NCBI RefSeq assembly: GCF_042681825.1
Contig: NZ_JBHUGH010000001.1
Span: 310,001-374,000 of the forward strand
DNA length: 64,000 nt
Reading direction: 5' to 3'
Origin: Halodurantibacterium flavum
GTDB lineage: Bacteria > Pseudomonadota > Alphaproteobacteria > Rhodobacterales > Rhodobacteraceae
The translations under genes were made by a program, and so were the position numbers. Each line of letters begins with the position of its first letter. Positions within the stretch are counted from its first letter, which is position 1. Below, piece after piece: positions 1-9,366 of the stretch. The notes beneath the pieces were generated by a model, which was not told the origin of the DNA, made no database searches, and was given only the letters and a program-made list of their open reading frames with translations.

Positions 1-983
1 ATGTCCAGCATCGGCATCAGCAACGGAAACCCGGCGATCGAGGTCGAGCGGGCGTCGGTCTCGGACACATTTCCATCAATGACGATGCCGATATCTGCGG
101 ACGTGCCGCCGATGTCGAACGTGATCAGGCGGTTGCGTCCATCCTGTTCTCCGATCCAGGCGCCGCCAAGAACACCTGCCGCCAGCCCCGATTGCAGCGT
201 CAGGGCAGGCTGTTCGACGACCATTTTCGGTGTCGCGACGCCTCCGTTCGACGCCATCACCCGCAGCTCGGCGGACATGCCGAGTTCATTCAGTGCTCGG
301 TCCAGCCGCGCAATATAGCCGTCGACTTTCGGGCCGATAAAGCACGCCAAGGCAGCCGTCGTAAAGCGCTCGAACTCGCGGAACTGCGGCGAGACAAAGG
401 ACGATGTCGTGACAAAGGCACCGGGCATCTCCTCAAGCACGATGTCACGCGCCCGGTTTTCATGATCCGGATTGATGAACGAAAAGAGAAAACAGATGGC
501 AACGGCCTCCACGCCTTCGGCACGCAGTTCGCGCGCGGCGCGTCGGACGGCATCCTCGTCGAGCGGCACAAGTTCGGCACCAGAGGGCGGGACAAGCCGG
601 CCAGGTACCGTCTTGCGATGGCGCCGCAGGATCAATGGGCGCGCCTGCCATGGGATGTCCTGGCGGATCGAGTAATGCGCTGGCCGTTGATGGCGGCCGA
701 TGTGAAGGATGTCGCGGAATCCGTCGTTCGTAATCATGCCGCAGACGGCGCCCCTGCCTTCAAGGACGGCATTGGTGGCAGTGGTCGTCCCATGAAAGAC
801 ATAGTCGATCAGGTCGAGACCGATATCGTTGCGCTCGCACAACTCGACGATCCCGCGCATCACGCCCTGCGACGGGTCGGTGGGTGTCGTCGAGACCTTG
901 TGGATGGCGATCGCGCCACTTTCTGTGTCGCTGTACACCAGATCCGTAAACGTGCCGCCGACATCGACGCCGATCATTTTCAT
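1..983 (-). CDS. Hydantoinase/oxoprolinase A subunit (HyuA-like), 3' end outside window
   Basis: N-terminal 327 codons of a HyuA-family protein (the family is usually about 680-700 residues), cut by the window edge. The start at 983 reads MKMIGVDVGGTFTD. The glycine-rich ATP-binding motif GGTFTD is at residues 9-14, HGTTTATN at 64-71, and the second phosphate-binding motif FDIGGTSADIG at 289-299, covering the Hydant_A_N domain and the beginning of the hydantoinase A domain. The family hydrolyses hydantoins, N-methylhydantoin or 5-oxoproline using ATP, normally with a HyuB partner that would lie beyond the left edge. It is downstream of, and co-oriented with, the amidohydrolase/ABC cluster, so a cyclic-amide substrate is plausible. 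The exact substrate is not known. Confidence 0.93.
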   Translation of the reverse strand, partial: MKMIGVDVGGTFTDLVYSDTESGAIAIHKVSTTPTDPSQGVMRGIVELCERNDIGLDLIDYVFHGTTTATNAVLEGRGAVCGMITNDGFRDILHIGRHQRPAHYSIRQDIPWQARPLILRRHRKTVPGRLVPPSGAELVPLDEDAVRRAARELRAEGVEAVAICFLFSFINPDHENRARDIVLEEMPGAFVTTSSFVSPQFREFERFTTAALACFIGPKVDGYIARLDRALNELGMSAELRVMASNGGVATPKMVVEQPALTLQSGLAAGVLGGAWIGEQDGRNRLITFDIGGTSADIGIVIDGNVSETDARSTSIAGFPLLMPMLD

Positions 984-1457
984 GAGCAAACTCCGCCCCT
1001 GCGTATGTGATTTATGAATTCATAAGTCACACCGGATTGGCAAGATTTGGTGCGTGTCATTTGCGCCCATCCCGGAGATGCGAAAAAACACGGCGTTCTT
1101 CTGCCCCTGGTGGCAAAGTAAAGGCCACACAGACAAGGGCAGACGCGTCAGGCGGAGTGGTAACTGGCACTTCGCAAGTAGTTTCGGAAAAGTGTCTTCT
1201 GTATCCTGTGCGAATGCCTCCCGAGAACACACTTCGGAATTTCCGCGTTCCATAATGTCACTTGAGCAGCATCTTGAGCTGCCCGCACAAGAGATTGCGC
1301 CGCGACAACAATGCAATCGTCGCTCGACAAGCTGGCGGTAGGGGCCATGGCCGCAGGGGCTTCATGGCAGACATGGAGCCCCGCAAGCCGCCAACGTCCC
1401 AACCAGTTCGATGCGGCACCGTTCCCCGTGGCGAACCTCGCGGCCGCGTTCGCCCCG
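984..1457. other. 474-bp intergenic gap
   Basis: No supportable gene is visible between the HyuA-like gene and the upstream amidohydrolase. Frames here give no recognisable protein. Apart from the palindrome near 1012-1025, I see no repeat or terminator with a T tract. The gap probably holds a separate promoter for the HyuA-like gene. Confidence 0.5.
1012..1025. promoter_or_regulatory. 14-bp perfect palindrome upstream of hyuA-like gene
   Basis: TTATGAATTCATAA is a perfect 14-bp palindrome lying 28 bp upstream of the HyuA-like start codon. Its position fits an operator for a dimeric regulator or a core promoter element. It also contains an EcoRI site, so chance is possible. No regulator can be assigned. 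Confidence 0.35.
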
Positions 1458-3092
1458 CTATCCGCGCGAAAACTTCACCGCGCCCCCGACGATGGCTTTT
1501 TCCACCCGAACCTCATGCAGGGTTTCGGGGTCGGTTGCGAAAGGATCGCGGTCAAGCAGGCAAAGATCAGCCAACATGCCCGGCCGCAGCTGTCCTTTCA
1601 GATGCTCTTCCCGCCCGGCATAGGCGCCCAATGTCGTATAGGCCTCGACGGCCTCATAGACCTCGATGGACTGTCGCCGGTCCAGCGACGCGCCACTGCT
1701 CGTCCGCCGGTTCACCAGCGCGGACATTGCGGCGAAGGGATTGGCCGTGCAGACCGGCGCGTCCGAATGCGCGGGCGCGATCACACCCGCGTCGATCATC
1801 GCTCGGTGAGGCCAGAAATCGGCCATCGCCCCGGCGCCGCGATTGGCAAGATGGGCATCCCCCAGATCCCAGGCGAACCCCGCCGCAGAAGAGCAGATGA
1901 TCCCGTTCCGCCGCAGCCCCTCCAGGTTCTCGGGCGTCACCGCGCAGCAGTGTTCGATCCGCAGACGATGATCGGTACAGGCCCCTTCCGAAAGCACATC
2001 CTCATAAATGCGGATGACCTCGGCGATGGCCCGGTCCCCCATGGCGTCGGTACAGACGATCATCCCAAGATCCAGCGCCTCGCGTACACGGGCCCGATGC
2101 TGATCGGGGTCAAGCAGAAGGGTGCCGCAATACCCCGGGGGTTCGTCCTTCAGCGGTGTTCCGACATAGGGTGTATGATAGGCTGCGGTCCTGCCCGACG
2201 TGCTGCCGTCGCCCACCCATTCGACGCCGATCAGCTTTAGCCATTCGTCACCAAAGCCGCTGCGGTAACCGGCGCGCAGCGTCGCCCGCACAAGATCCTC
2301 ATCTCGCCCGGTGACAAGAAAACCCACCCGCAGATGCAGTTCACCCGCATCACGCATGTCCTGATAGGCGCGGATGGCCTGGGTCTGGGTCAAGCTGTTG
2401 TGGATCGAAGTGATCCCGAATGACAGATACTCGTCCAGAACCCGCCCAAGCCCGGCGCGAAAGTCCTCCTTGGTATAGTCCGCCTGAATATGTTCGATGA
2501 CGATATGCGCCGCCCGCGCGCGCAAGAGGCCCGTCGGCTCGCCGTCGGTGGCGGAACGTTCGATCGTCCCAAAGGGCGGGTCAGCCTGCGCTGCCGTGAA
2601 CCCCACGGCGTGGAGCGCGGCGGTGTTCGCCATTCCCATCTGGGCGCAGCGGCGGTAGATCAGAACCGGGCGCCCCGCTGCGGCCTCGTCAAGCTCGGCG
2701 CGGGTCGGATAGCCGCCGTGAAGAATATCGTCAAAGCGATAGCCGGCGAACCAGTAGTCCTGCGGCTTGCCCGCCAGGTTTTCACGGATCAGGCGCAGGA
2801 CCTGTTCGCGGGTGGTGACGGCGCCGTCGGAAAAATCATGCCAGCGGCCCAGGCGGGCGCCGGTCATGTCAGGGTGGCAGTGGCTGTCGATCAGGCCCGG
2901 AAGGCCTGTCCGGCCCTCGCAGTCGATGATGGCAACGTCGGCGCCCGCCAGCGCGCAGATCTCTTTCGTGCTGCCGGTCGCGACGATGCGCCCGCCAGCA
3001 ATCGCCAGGGCCTCGATCGTGCGGCCCGGCGCCTCCATCGTATAGAGCCTGCCGTTCACGACGACGGTATCGATCAGCTTTGTCTGCAGCAT
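1458..3092 (-). CDS. Amidohydrolase family protein (YtcJ-like, Amidohydro_3)
   Basis: A 544-residue metal-dependent hydrolase. An N-terminal beta-sandwich strand (VVNGRLYTME) leads into the first metal motif IDSHCH (HxH at residues 71-73). The C-terminal part carries HSDAPVCTANPF, and the last 60 residues return to the beta-sandwich (GQLRPGMLADLCLLDRDPF). Length and motif order fit the YtcJ-like group, which cleaves C-N bonds of mostly uncharacterised amides. It follows the binding-protein gene on the same strand after 67 bp containing a hairpin, so it belongs to the importer cluster. The ATG at 3092 has only a weak ribosome-binding site. Confidence 0.9.
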   Translation of the reverse strand: MLQTKLIDTVVVNGRLYTMEAPGRTIEALAIAGGRIVATGSTKEICALAGADVAIIDCEGRTGLPGLIDSHCHPDMTGARLGRWHDFSDGAVTTREQVLRLIRENLAGKPQDYWFAGYRFDDILHGGYPTRAELDEAAAGRPVLIYRRCAQMGMANTAALHAVGFTAAQADPPFGTIERSATDGEPTGLLRARAAHIVIEHIQADYTKEDFRAGLGRVLDEYLSFGITSIHNSLTQTQAIRAYQDMRDAGELHLRVGFLVTGRDEDLVRATLRAGYRSGFGDEWLKLIGVEWVGDGSTSGRTAAYHTPYVGTPLKDEPPGYCGTLLLDPDQHRARVREALDLGMIVCTDAMGDRAIAEVIRIYEDVLSEGACTDHRLRIEHCCAVTPENLEGLRRNGIICSSAAGFAWDLGDAHLANRGAGAMADFWPHRAMIDAGVIAPAHSDAPVCTANPFAAMSALVNRRTSSGASLDRRQSIEVYEAVEAYTTLGAYAGREEHLKGQLRPGMLADLCLLDRDPFATDPETLHEVRVEKAIVGGAVKFSRG

Positions 3093-3120
3093 GTCCGCAT
3101 CCGGCAGGGCAGGGATGATG

Positions 3121-3145
3121 GGCCGGCAGAACAGATCCGCCGGCC
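3121..3145 (-). terminator. Hairpin after binding-protein gene (attenuator-like)
   Basis: A GGCCGGC/GCCGGCC inverted repeat (arms 3121-3127 and 3139-3145, 11-nt loop) lies between the binding-protein stop and the next start. There is no T tract, so it is more likely an mRNA-stabilising or attenuating hairpin than a full terminator. Confidence 0.5.
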
Positions 3146-3159
3146 ATCCGGGTGAATGC

Positions 3160-4323
3160 TCACAGGAGCATCATCCTGTTGAACTTGTCGATGACCTCGG
3201 GACGGTTATGGGCCCACCATTCATGCTGGTAGGGCACCATCTGCCGATAGTTTTCCGGTGCTGTGGGCAGAATCCTCAGCACCTCCTCCGGCAGGTAGTT
3301 GGCGGAATCGACATTGGTGAAGCCATAGGGCAGCAGCGCCGAATAACGCGCCTGGGCGATAGCAGAACTGCTGAAGGCCGCGAACTTCTGCGCGTTCGAC
3401 AGGTTCGGGGCGCCCTTGGGGATCAGCCAGGCGTTGTTGAGCACGGTGCCACCGTTCCAGACGAGTTCGACCGGCTGACCTTCCTGCTTGGCAGCTTCGA
3501 TCCGGCCGTTCCACGCGGTCACCAGCGGTGCCTCGGCATCCAGCAGGATCTGCATGTGCTGCGCGCCGGCCTCCCACCATTTCACGATCTCGGGCTTGAT
3601 TTCGGCAAGTTTGGCGATCGCGCGGTCGATGTCGATGGGGTAGACCTGATCCATCGGCACCCCGTCGGCAAGCAGCGCGCCCACCAGTTCGGGAACATTG
3701 CCCTTGGTTGCGATCGGCAGCGAGCGGGCACCGGGGAACCGTTCGGTGTCGAAGAAATCCGCCCAGCCGGTTGGCCCTTCGGGGAAGACGTCGGTGCGAT
3801 AGGCGATCATCTGGGCGTAGGACACAATGTCCAGGCCGTGCTCGGAGCGGAAATCATCTGTCACGCCGTCTTCGACGAGGCTGTAGTCGATGGGTTCCAG
3901 GTAGTCGCCCTGGGCCATCAGCTCGATCATTGTGCCACGCCCGATCTGGCAGATATCCCATTCCACAGTTCCGGTGTCGACCATGGCCTTCAGCCTCGCC
4001 GGATCGGGCCCGATCGCCTCGACAACGCGAATGCCGCAAAGCCGTTCGAAGGGCTCGAACCACGCGGCCCGCTGCATCTCGGTGCCGATGCCGCCCCAGG
4101 TGACCACGACGACCTCACCCGATCCCTTCCAGGCGTCGGGGATCGTCTCAAAGTCGGGCATCGAACCGAGGTCCTGCGCCAAGGCGCGCGAGATCCACGG
4201 CGGACCGGCCATTGCCAGTGCGGCGGCGCCGCCGAATATCCTGAGGAAATCGCGCCGTGCCGTGGGGGGTACCTGAACGCTGGCGCGCAGGCGGCGGATG
4301 AGTTCTGCTTCACGCTCGCTCAT
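3160..4323 (-). CDS. Spermidine/putrescine-type ABC transporter substrate-binding protein
   Basis: A 387-residue periplasmic binding protein of the PotD/extracellular solute-binding class. I start at 4323 because AAGGAGC lies just upstream and the protein then opens with MSEREAELIRR followed by a Tat-like signal: ARRDFLR at residues 22-28, a hydrophobic stretch, and cleavage expected after SRALA near residue 49. The mature part shows VVVTWGGIGTEMQ and WDICQIGRG. An in-frame extension to 4446 has no signal logic and is not used. The partner ATPase and permeases are at 10799-13568. The gene has about 160 bp of upstream space and its own copy of the 4454-4473 motif, implying a separate promoter. 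Confidence 0.92.
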   Translation of the reverse strand: MSEREAELIRRLRASVQVPPTARRDFLRIFGGAAALAMAGPPWISRALAQDLGSMPDFETIPDAWKGSGEVVVVTWGGIGTEMQRAAWFEPFERLCGIRVVEAIGPDPARLKAMVDTGTVEWDICQIGRGTMIELMAQGDYLEPIDYSLVEDGVTDDFRSEHGLDIVSYAQMIAYRTDVFPEGPTGWADFFDTERFPGARSLPIATKGNVPELVGALLADGVPMDQVYPIDIDRAIAKLAEIKPEIVKWWEAGAQHMQILLDAEAPLVTAWNGRIEAAKQEGQPVELVWNGGTVLNNAWLIPKGAPNLSNAQKFAAFSSSAIAQARYSALLPYGFTNVDSANYLPEEVLRILPTAPENYRQMVPYQHEWWAHNRPEVIDKFNRMMLL

Positions 4324-4453
4324 GATTGCTCCTTTTTCCCTGTTGTGACTGACCGCTCTCTCTGGGCGATCATGTTGTGGGAGGATAAGGCACGGCCGCT
4401 TCTTTACGCAAGGATCATATCTCATACGATCCACTTTATATGCCATCCTAAAC

Positions 4454-4473
4454 GTTTGGTATATTATTTAAGG
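4454..4473. promoter_or_regulatory. Shared 20-bp element, copy 1 (candidate GntR operator)
   Basis: GTTTGGTATATTATTTAAGG on the + strand matches the element at 13642-13661 at 16 of 20 positions. It lies 131 bp upstream of the binding-protein start. The two copies precede the binding protein and the transporter ATPase of the same system, so a common regulator, perhaps the GntR protein encoded at 8668-9366, is inferred. Confidence 0.5.
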
Positions 4474-4486
4474 CGAGTTCAGACGG

Positions 4487-5635
4487 TCATCGGGCGCGAT
4501 TCAGGACAAGGATCAAGCCGGCACAGGTCAGGGTCACGGCGCCGATTCCCATGAACAGCCCACCGGGGCCGAACCTTTCCATGCATACGCCCGCAAGAAT
4601 CGGCCCCAGAAAGCCTCCCGCGGCCCAGCACAGCAGCAACGCACCCGAAAGGGCGACCGGCGCCTCGCTGCCCGCGCGTTCAAACGCCGACGAATGGGCG
4701 ATGGCATAGACGGGCAGGGTGCACCCGCCCATCACCGCGCAGAGCGCAAAGATTGCTGCGACCGACGCGATGCCGCCCAGCAACAGGATTGTCGCCGCGA
4801 TGAAGGTGACTGCCATCGCTGCCAGAATGACGCCCTGACGGCTCCGGTTGTCGGCGAGCCAGGCCAACGGCCACTGGAAAAGGAACGACCCCGACTGGAC
4901 TGTAACGGCAAGCAGGGCCGCGGTGGCGGGCGCCAGCCCCGCGATGATGCCCCAACCCGGCGCCATGAAAACGAGCGTCGAGCCAACTGCGCCGACATAG
5001 GTGATCGCGACCGCAGACATCAGCGGCACGCCTTTCATCGCGCGCAACATCGCGATGCCGGACCGCGGGGCGGGCCGCATATCCTTGCCAAGGAGGATCA
5101 CCAGCGCGGCGCAGGCCGAGAGGTAAAGAGCAGCTGGCAGGGCCGTCGCCCCTGCCGACTGTGCCCAACCCGTGGCCGCGAGCGCCTGACCGCCCATCAT
5201 CGCGAGCCGGCCCCAGAAGTTGAACAGGCTGAATATGCGGGTCCGCCAGCCGCTTGCGGCGGTGGTGTTGATCCAGCTCTCGAACACGACCACCGATCCC
5301 GCGCCGCAGAATCCCATCGCCGCCCGCAGCACCGTCCAGCTTTCCTGCGGCACCAGGGCGAGCAGAAGGCTGCATGTCGCCTGGACCACCATGCAGAACA
5401 CGAATGCGGTCCGGCTGCCCAGAAGGCCGATCAGCGCAGGTGCCGTAAGGCACCCCAGCGCGAAACCGGCGGAATAGCTTGCAGTAACATGGCCAAGCAG
5501 ATCGCTCCCGCCCGGGCCCAAGCCGATCAGAAGCGGGATCGTCGTCCCCAGGAAACCAGCGGCGAGCTGGCTGGAGCCGCCACTGAGAAAGGCCAGGCTG
5601 TAGCTTGCGGGTCGCGCGGGTCCCTGCATTGGCAT
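4487..5635 (-). CDS. MFS transporter
   Basis: A 382-residue membrane protein with about 12 hydrophobic segments and the small-residue-rich helices typical of the major facilitator superfamily (YcaD/YbfB-like group). It starts 22 bp after the ThDP-enzyme stop, with AGCAGGTGG as a plausible ribosome-binding site. The cluster already has an ABC importer, so this carrier may export a product or take up a related compound. Substrate and direction cannot be read from sequence. Confidence 0.85.
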   Translation of the reverse strand: MPMQGPARPASYSLAFLSGGSSQLAAGFLGTTIPLLIGLGPGGSDLLGHVTASYSAGFALGCLTAPALIGLLGSRTAFVFCMVVQATCSLLLALVPQESWTVLRAAMGFCGAGSVVVFESWINTTAASGWRTRIFSLFNFWGRLAMMGGQALAATGWAQSAGATALPAALYLSACAALVILLGKDMRPAPRSGIAMLRAMKGVPLMSAVAITYVGAVGSTLVFMAPGWGIIAGLAPATAALLAVTVQSGSFLFQWPLAWLADNRSRQGVILAAMAVTFIAATILLLGGIASVAAIFALCAVMGGCTLPVYAIAHSSAFERAGSEAPVALSGALLLCWAAGGFLGPILAGVCMERFGPGGLFMGIGAVTLTCAGLILVLNRAR

Positions 5636-5657
5636 GCCACCTGCTGCCGGGCGGGGT

Positions 5658-7205
5658 TCAGATCATGGCTTCGATCAGGAACGGGCCCTGTGTTGACATT
5701 GCCTGCGTCACCGCAGCCTCCAGTTCCGCTACCGTGGTGGCCCGGGCGGCGTCGACGCCTTGCGCCTGCGCCAGCCCCACCCAATCTATCGCCGGATCAT
5801 CAAGGTTGAGCATCCGCCGGGCGTTTTCGCCGATGGCGTCGACGCCCACGCGCTTCATCTCGCCGTGCAGGGTCGCGTAGGTGCGGTTGGAAAAGACGAC
5901 CGTCAGAATATTCATCCGTTCCCGCGCATGGGTCCAGAGCGCCTGACAGGTATACATGCCGCTGCCATCGGCCTGGAGACAAATGACCTTGCGACCGGGG
6001 CAGGCAATCGCAGCCCCGGCCGCCAACGGCAGGCCGATCCCGATAGCGCCGCCGGTAAGATCCAGCAGGTCGTGGCGTGGAGCGCCGCAGGACTGTTCGC
6101 GAAAGCGCCAGCCCGTGGTGATGGACTCGTCCACCACGATCGCCTCTTCAGGCAGCGCCCGGGCGAGGACGGCGGTGACGCTCTCTCCGCTCAGGGGACC
6201 TTCGGCGGGGCGTTCGGCACGGACAGGCGGCTGCACGACAGGTTCAGTTCCCGCGGCGCCCAGGGCGGCGGCAAGATCCGCCAGCGCCGAGGCAAGATCC
6301 GCCTCGGGCCCGGCGTATTCCAGGATCTGCGTGTCGGGCCGCGTCGGCACGCTGGGCGCACCCGGATAGGCAAAGAAGGCGACCGGCGCGATTGCGCCAA
6401 CCAGCACCAGAAGGTCGACCGTTTCCATCGCCGTCATTGCAGCCTCGATCCGGTAGGGTACAGGCTCTACCGCGACCCGGCCGGCGCCCCTCTGAATCCT
6501 TCCGACCGAGGTGGGGGTCATGAGGCGGATGCCGCAATGGGCGGCAATGCGTCCGGCCTCGCGCAACGCGCCCTCGCGCAGCGCCACTCCGTCCAGCATC
6601 AGCGCGACCTGCCGACCTTCTTTCAACGCGGTCTCGATCTCCGCGATGACAGGCTTGGCGGCGGGCGCCGGGGCAGGCCGGCGGGCGGCCACGGGCGTTT
6701 CGGCGGCGACCTCGCTCCAGGCGGTGTCGGCAGGCAGGATCAGTGTGGCGACACCAGGACCAGACACCGCTGCCACCCATGCGTCGTTCAGGTCGCGCGC
6801 AAGTTGGGCCACATCGTCGGTGCTGCGCACCCAGTTGGACATGGGGCGCGCCAGCGCCTCGACATCCGAGGCAAGCGGCGCCTCATAGCTGCGGTGATAG
6901 GTGGCGTGGTTCCCCACGATGTTGATGATCGGCGTACGCGCCCGCCGCGCGTTATGCAGGTTGGCAAGCCCGTTCGCGAGGCCAGGCCCCAGATGCAGCA
7001 GGGTCGCCGCCGGTTTGTCCGCCATCCGGGCATATCCGTCGGCTGCGCCTGTGACCACGCCTTCGAACAGACCCAGCACACAACGCAGCTGCGGCTTTCG
7101 GTCCAGTGCTGCGACGAAGTGCATTTCCGAAGTGCCGGGATTGGCAAAGCAGACCTCCACCTCGTTTGCCAGAAGCGCGTCGCAAAGAAGATCGGCACCA
7201 TTCAT
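5658..7205 (-). CDS. ThDP-dependent enzyme, acetolactate synthase large subunit-like
   Basis: A 515-residue thiamine-diphosphate enzyme. The N-terminal PYR domain begins MNGADLLCDALLANEVEVCFANPGTSEMHF and has the catalytic-Glu region LFEGVVTGAADGYARM. The C-terminal PP domain has the cofactor motif ADGSGMYTCQALW followed by VVFSNRTY, i.e. ADG...NR in place of the textbook GDG...NN. That variant is usual in the IlvX/IlvB1-like and benzoylformate-decarboxylase-like branch. Reactions in this branch are decarboxylation or carboligation of 2-oxo acids. TGGAG lies 8 nt before the ATG. Its place in an amidohydrolase cluster suggests it acts on a 2-oxo acid left after deamidation (inference). Confidence 0.9.
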   Translation of the reverse strand: MNGADLLCDALLANEVEVCFANPGTSEMHFVAALDRKPQLRCVLGLFEGVVTGAADGYARMADKPAATLLHLGPGLANGLANLHNARRARTPIINIVGNHATYHRSYEAPLASDVEALARPMSNWVRSTDDVAQLARDLNDAWVAAVSGPGVATLILPADTAWSEVAAETPVAARRPAPAPAAKPVIAEIETALKEGRQVALMLDGVALREGALREAGRIAAHCGIRLMTPTSVGRIQRGAGRVAVEPVPYRIEAAMTAMETVDLLVLVGAIAPVAFFAYPGAPSVPTRPDTQILEYAGPEADLASALADLAAALGAAGTEPVVQPPVRAERPAEGPLSGESVTAVLARALPEEAIVVDESITTGWRFREQSCGAPRHDLLDLTGGAIGIGLPLAAGAAIACPGRKVICLQADGSGMYTCQALWTHARERMNILTVVFSNRTYATLHGEMKRVGVDAIGENARRMLNLDDPAIDWVGLAQAQGVDAARATTVAELEAAVTQAMSTQGPFLIEAMI

Positions 7206-7228
7206 GTCGGGTTCTCCAGGGGGCAGGA

Positions 7229-8665
7229 TCAGAAGAGGCGGGGCATCAGCTGTTCGACTGGGCGGCCTCCCCAGTCGTAGCGCGCGACCTCGGCGATGGA
7301 TGCGCGCTGTGCCGCTTCAAGCCGCTCCGTCGCATCCTCAGGGTCGAAGGCAAGCGCCGCGCCGTTACGCACGACCTGACGCCCATCGACATAGACGTCG
7401 CGGATCGCGCGCTCCCCCGACGAAAAGATCAGGCTGCGCAACGGATCATAAAGCGGACGCATCGAGGGGTGGGTCAGATCGACGGTAAAGAAATCGGCCT
7501 TGGCGCCCGGCGCGATGCGGCCGATGTCGTCGCGGCCCAGTGCCTTTGCCCCGCCAAGCGTCGCTGCCTCGATCATCTGCCGTGCCGTCGCGCCCTCGAT
7601 ATCGCGGGCGGTGACGCGGGCGGTATAGATGCCGGTGCGCATTTCCTCGATGAAGTTATGGGGGTAGGTGTCGGTGCCGATGCCGATATTGACGCCTGCG
7701 CGAAGATAGTCGCCCATGTTTTGCAGGCTGATGCCGCGCCGGGCAAAGACAGTCGGACAATGGGCCACTGTGGTACCGGTTTCAGCCAGCAGCGCCAGGT
7801 CGCGCCGGTCGGGCCAGCGAATCCAGTCGTGGTGATCGAGGAAGATGCCGTGGCCCACGATCATGTCGGGACCAAGAAGGCCAAGCTCCTCCAGCCAGCC
7901 TATCGGGGTCAGGCCGTGACGCCGCATGATCTCCTGAAAGTCCACGACGCTCTGAGAGGCATGGGTCTGGATGGGAATGCCGCGCCTGCGCGCTTCGACC
8001 AGCGAGTCCTTGAACATCCGGGCCGAACAGGTGTCGATCTGCGCCGGCACGATCATGCCGCCGAGGCGCCCGCAAGGATGGGCGATCGCGGCATCGACCT
8101 CGGCCAGTGCCGCGATCATCCGCCGTTCGCCCGCGGCCTCGTCCCAGTCGTATTTGACCTCATGGCCGTTGTCGGTGAACCAGCGGGCCTCGCGGAACAT
8201 GGGCGCGGCATAGGCCCGCATTCCGCTGGCCGCCAGGGTGTCGATCCAGCCGACATGCGGGGTGGACAGATCACAGATCGTGGTGACGCCGCTCTGCATC
8301 AGTTCGCTCAGCGCGACCTCGGTCGCGGCGACCATACCTTCGTGGGTGGTGTCAAACAGGAACAGGTATTCGTAAAGCGAGCTCATGTAGAGCTTGCGGC
8401 TGCCCACTTCCTCGGTCAGCCCCTTGAGCATCGTCTCATAGCCCGGATGGGCATGGATATCGATGAAACCGGGGCTGACCATCAGCCCCTTTCCGTCGAT
8501 CACCTGCCCGATGTCTTCGGGCGCGAGGGTCGTCGGATCGACAAAGCGGTCGCCCCGAAAGGCGACATCCGCACCGCGCCGATAGCTATGCGAGCCAAGG
8601 TCGGAATCATAGGCCAGCAGCCAGTCGACATCGCGGATCAGCGTGGCCTTGTCTTCTGCGGTCAT
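7229..8665 (-). CDS. Amidohydrolase (cytosine/guanine deaminase-like), paralogue A
   Basis: A 478-residue amidohydrolase of the TrzA/AtzA/SsnA type. The metal motif HAH is at residues 71-73 (PGFIDIHAH), followed by IQTHASQ, VGHGIFLD and GTDTYP, which supply the remaining His and Asp ligands in the expected order. The family deaminates or dechlorinates N-heterocycles and amidines. It starts 2 bp after the GntR stop with AAGGGA as ribosome-binding site, so the two are probably translationally coupled. It is a clear paralogue of the product of 9366-10802: same length and a matching C-terminus (YDWGGRPVEQLMP against GDWAGRPVEELSP). Confidence 0.93.
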   Translation of the reverse strand: MTAEDKATLIRDVDWLLAYDSDLGSHSYRRGADVAFRGDRFVDPTTLAPEDIGQVIDGKGLMVSPGFIDIHAHPGYETMLKGLTEEVGSRKLYMSSLYEYLFLFDTTHEGMVAATEVALSELMQSGVTTICDLSTPHVGWIDTLAASGMRAYAAPMFREARWFTDNGHEVKYDWDEAAGERRMIAALAEVDAAIAHPCGRLGGMIVPAQIDTCSARMFKDSLVEARRRGIPIQTHASQSVVDFQEIMRRHGLTPIGWLEELGLLGPDMIVGHGIFLDHHDWIRWPDRRDLALLAETGTTVAHCPTVFARRGISLQNMGDYLRAGVNIGIGTDTYPHNFIEEMRTGIYTARVTARDIEGATARQMIEAATLGGAKALGRDDIGRIAPGAKADFFTVDLTHPSMRPLYDPLRSLIFSSGERAIRDVYVDGRQVVRNGAALAFDPEDATERLEAAQRASIAEVARYDWGGRPVEQLMPRLF

Positions 8666-8667
8666 TC

Positions 8668-9366
8668 TTATTTCCCTTCGCTCTCGGAAAGCTGCGCGCC
8701 GAGGTAGATCGTGTATTCCTCGACGTGATCCAGAAACTGACCAACGCGTTCCGCGGCCTTGGCCTCGTCGCCTTCGGCCACGGCCTCACCGATCGCGATG
8801 TGGAATTCGGTCAGGGTCTCTTCGCGGTAGTGCCGCAGGTAAAGGTCGCGATGGGCCACCCAGAAGCGACGCGAAAGGGAATAGAGCGGCAGGATCTGGC
8901 CAAGAAAAGGGTTGCGCGACAGATCCACCAGAAGCCGGATGAAGCGCCTGTCCAACCGCAGGAGTAGCTGGCTTTGTCCCGTCCCCAGAAGTTCCCGGAA
9001 ATGGGCGACCACGCGCTCGACCGCCTCGGCCTCGGCGCGGCTGCGGCGTCGCGCTGCTGCCGGGACCAGCACGCTTTCAAGCGCGCGGCGGGTTTCCAAC
9101 ACCTTCATCTGCAACGGGAAGTTGATGTCGCGCACCACCATTCCGCGCCGGGGCAGCCAGATCAGCAAGCCGTCGGCGGCCAGCCGCAGCAATGCCTCGC
9201 GTATCGGGGTGCGGCCGATGCCAAGCTGCGCAGCCAGCGTCGCCTCGACCAGACGCGACCCAGGGGCGAGCTCCAACATCACGATCAGATCCTCGATCCT
9301 TTCGTAGGCGTGATCGACCTGGCTGTCGGATTCCTCCCGAAGTTCGGGCAGCGTGGGCGGGATCAT
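8668..9366 (-). CDS. GntR family transcriptional regulator (FCD domain)
   Basis: A regulator of about 232 residues. The N-terminal winged helix contains YERIEDLIVMLELAPGSRLVE and LAAQLGIGRTPIREALLRLAADGLL. The C-terminal helical region with VVAHFRELL and HIAIGEAVAEGDEAKAAERV fits an FCD ligand-binding domain, so this is the FadR subfamily. I use the ATG at 9366, which shares one base with the upstream stop (TGATG) and follows GAGGAG. A TTG three bases earlier is possible. It sits inside the operon between two paralogous amidohydrolases and probably responds to a pathway metabolite. Its operator may be the element at 4454-4473 and 13642-13661. Confidence 0.92.
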   Translation of the reverse strand: MIPPTLPELREESDSQVDHAYERIEDLIVMLELAPGSRLVEATLAAQLGIGRTPIREALLRLAADGLLIWLPRRGMVVRDINFPLQMKVLETRRALESVLVPAAARRRSRAEAEAVERVVAHFRELLGTGQSQLLLRLDRRFIRLLVDLSRNPFLGQILPLYSLSRRFWVAHRDLYLRHYREETLTEFHIAIGEAVAEGDEAKAAERVGQFLDHVEEYTIYLGAQLSESEGK

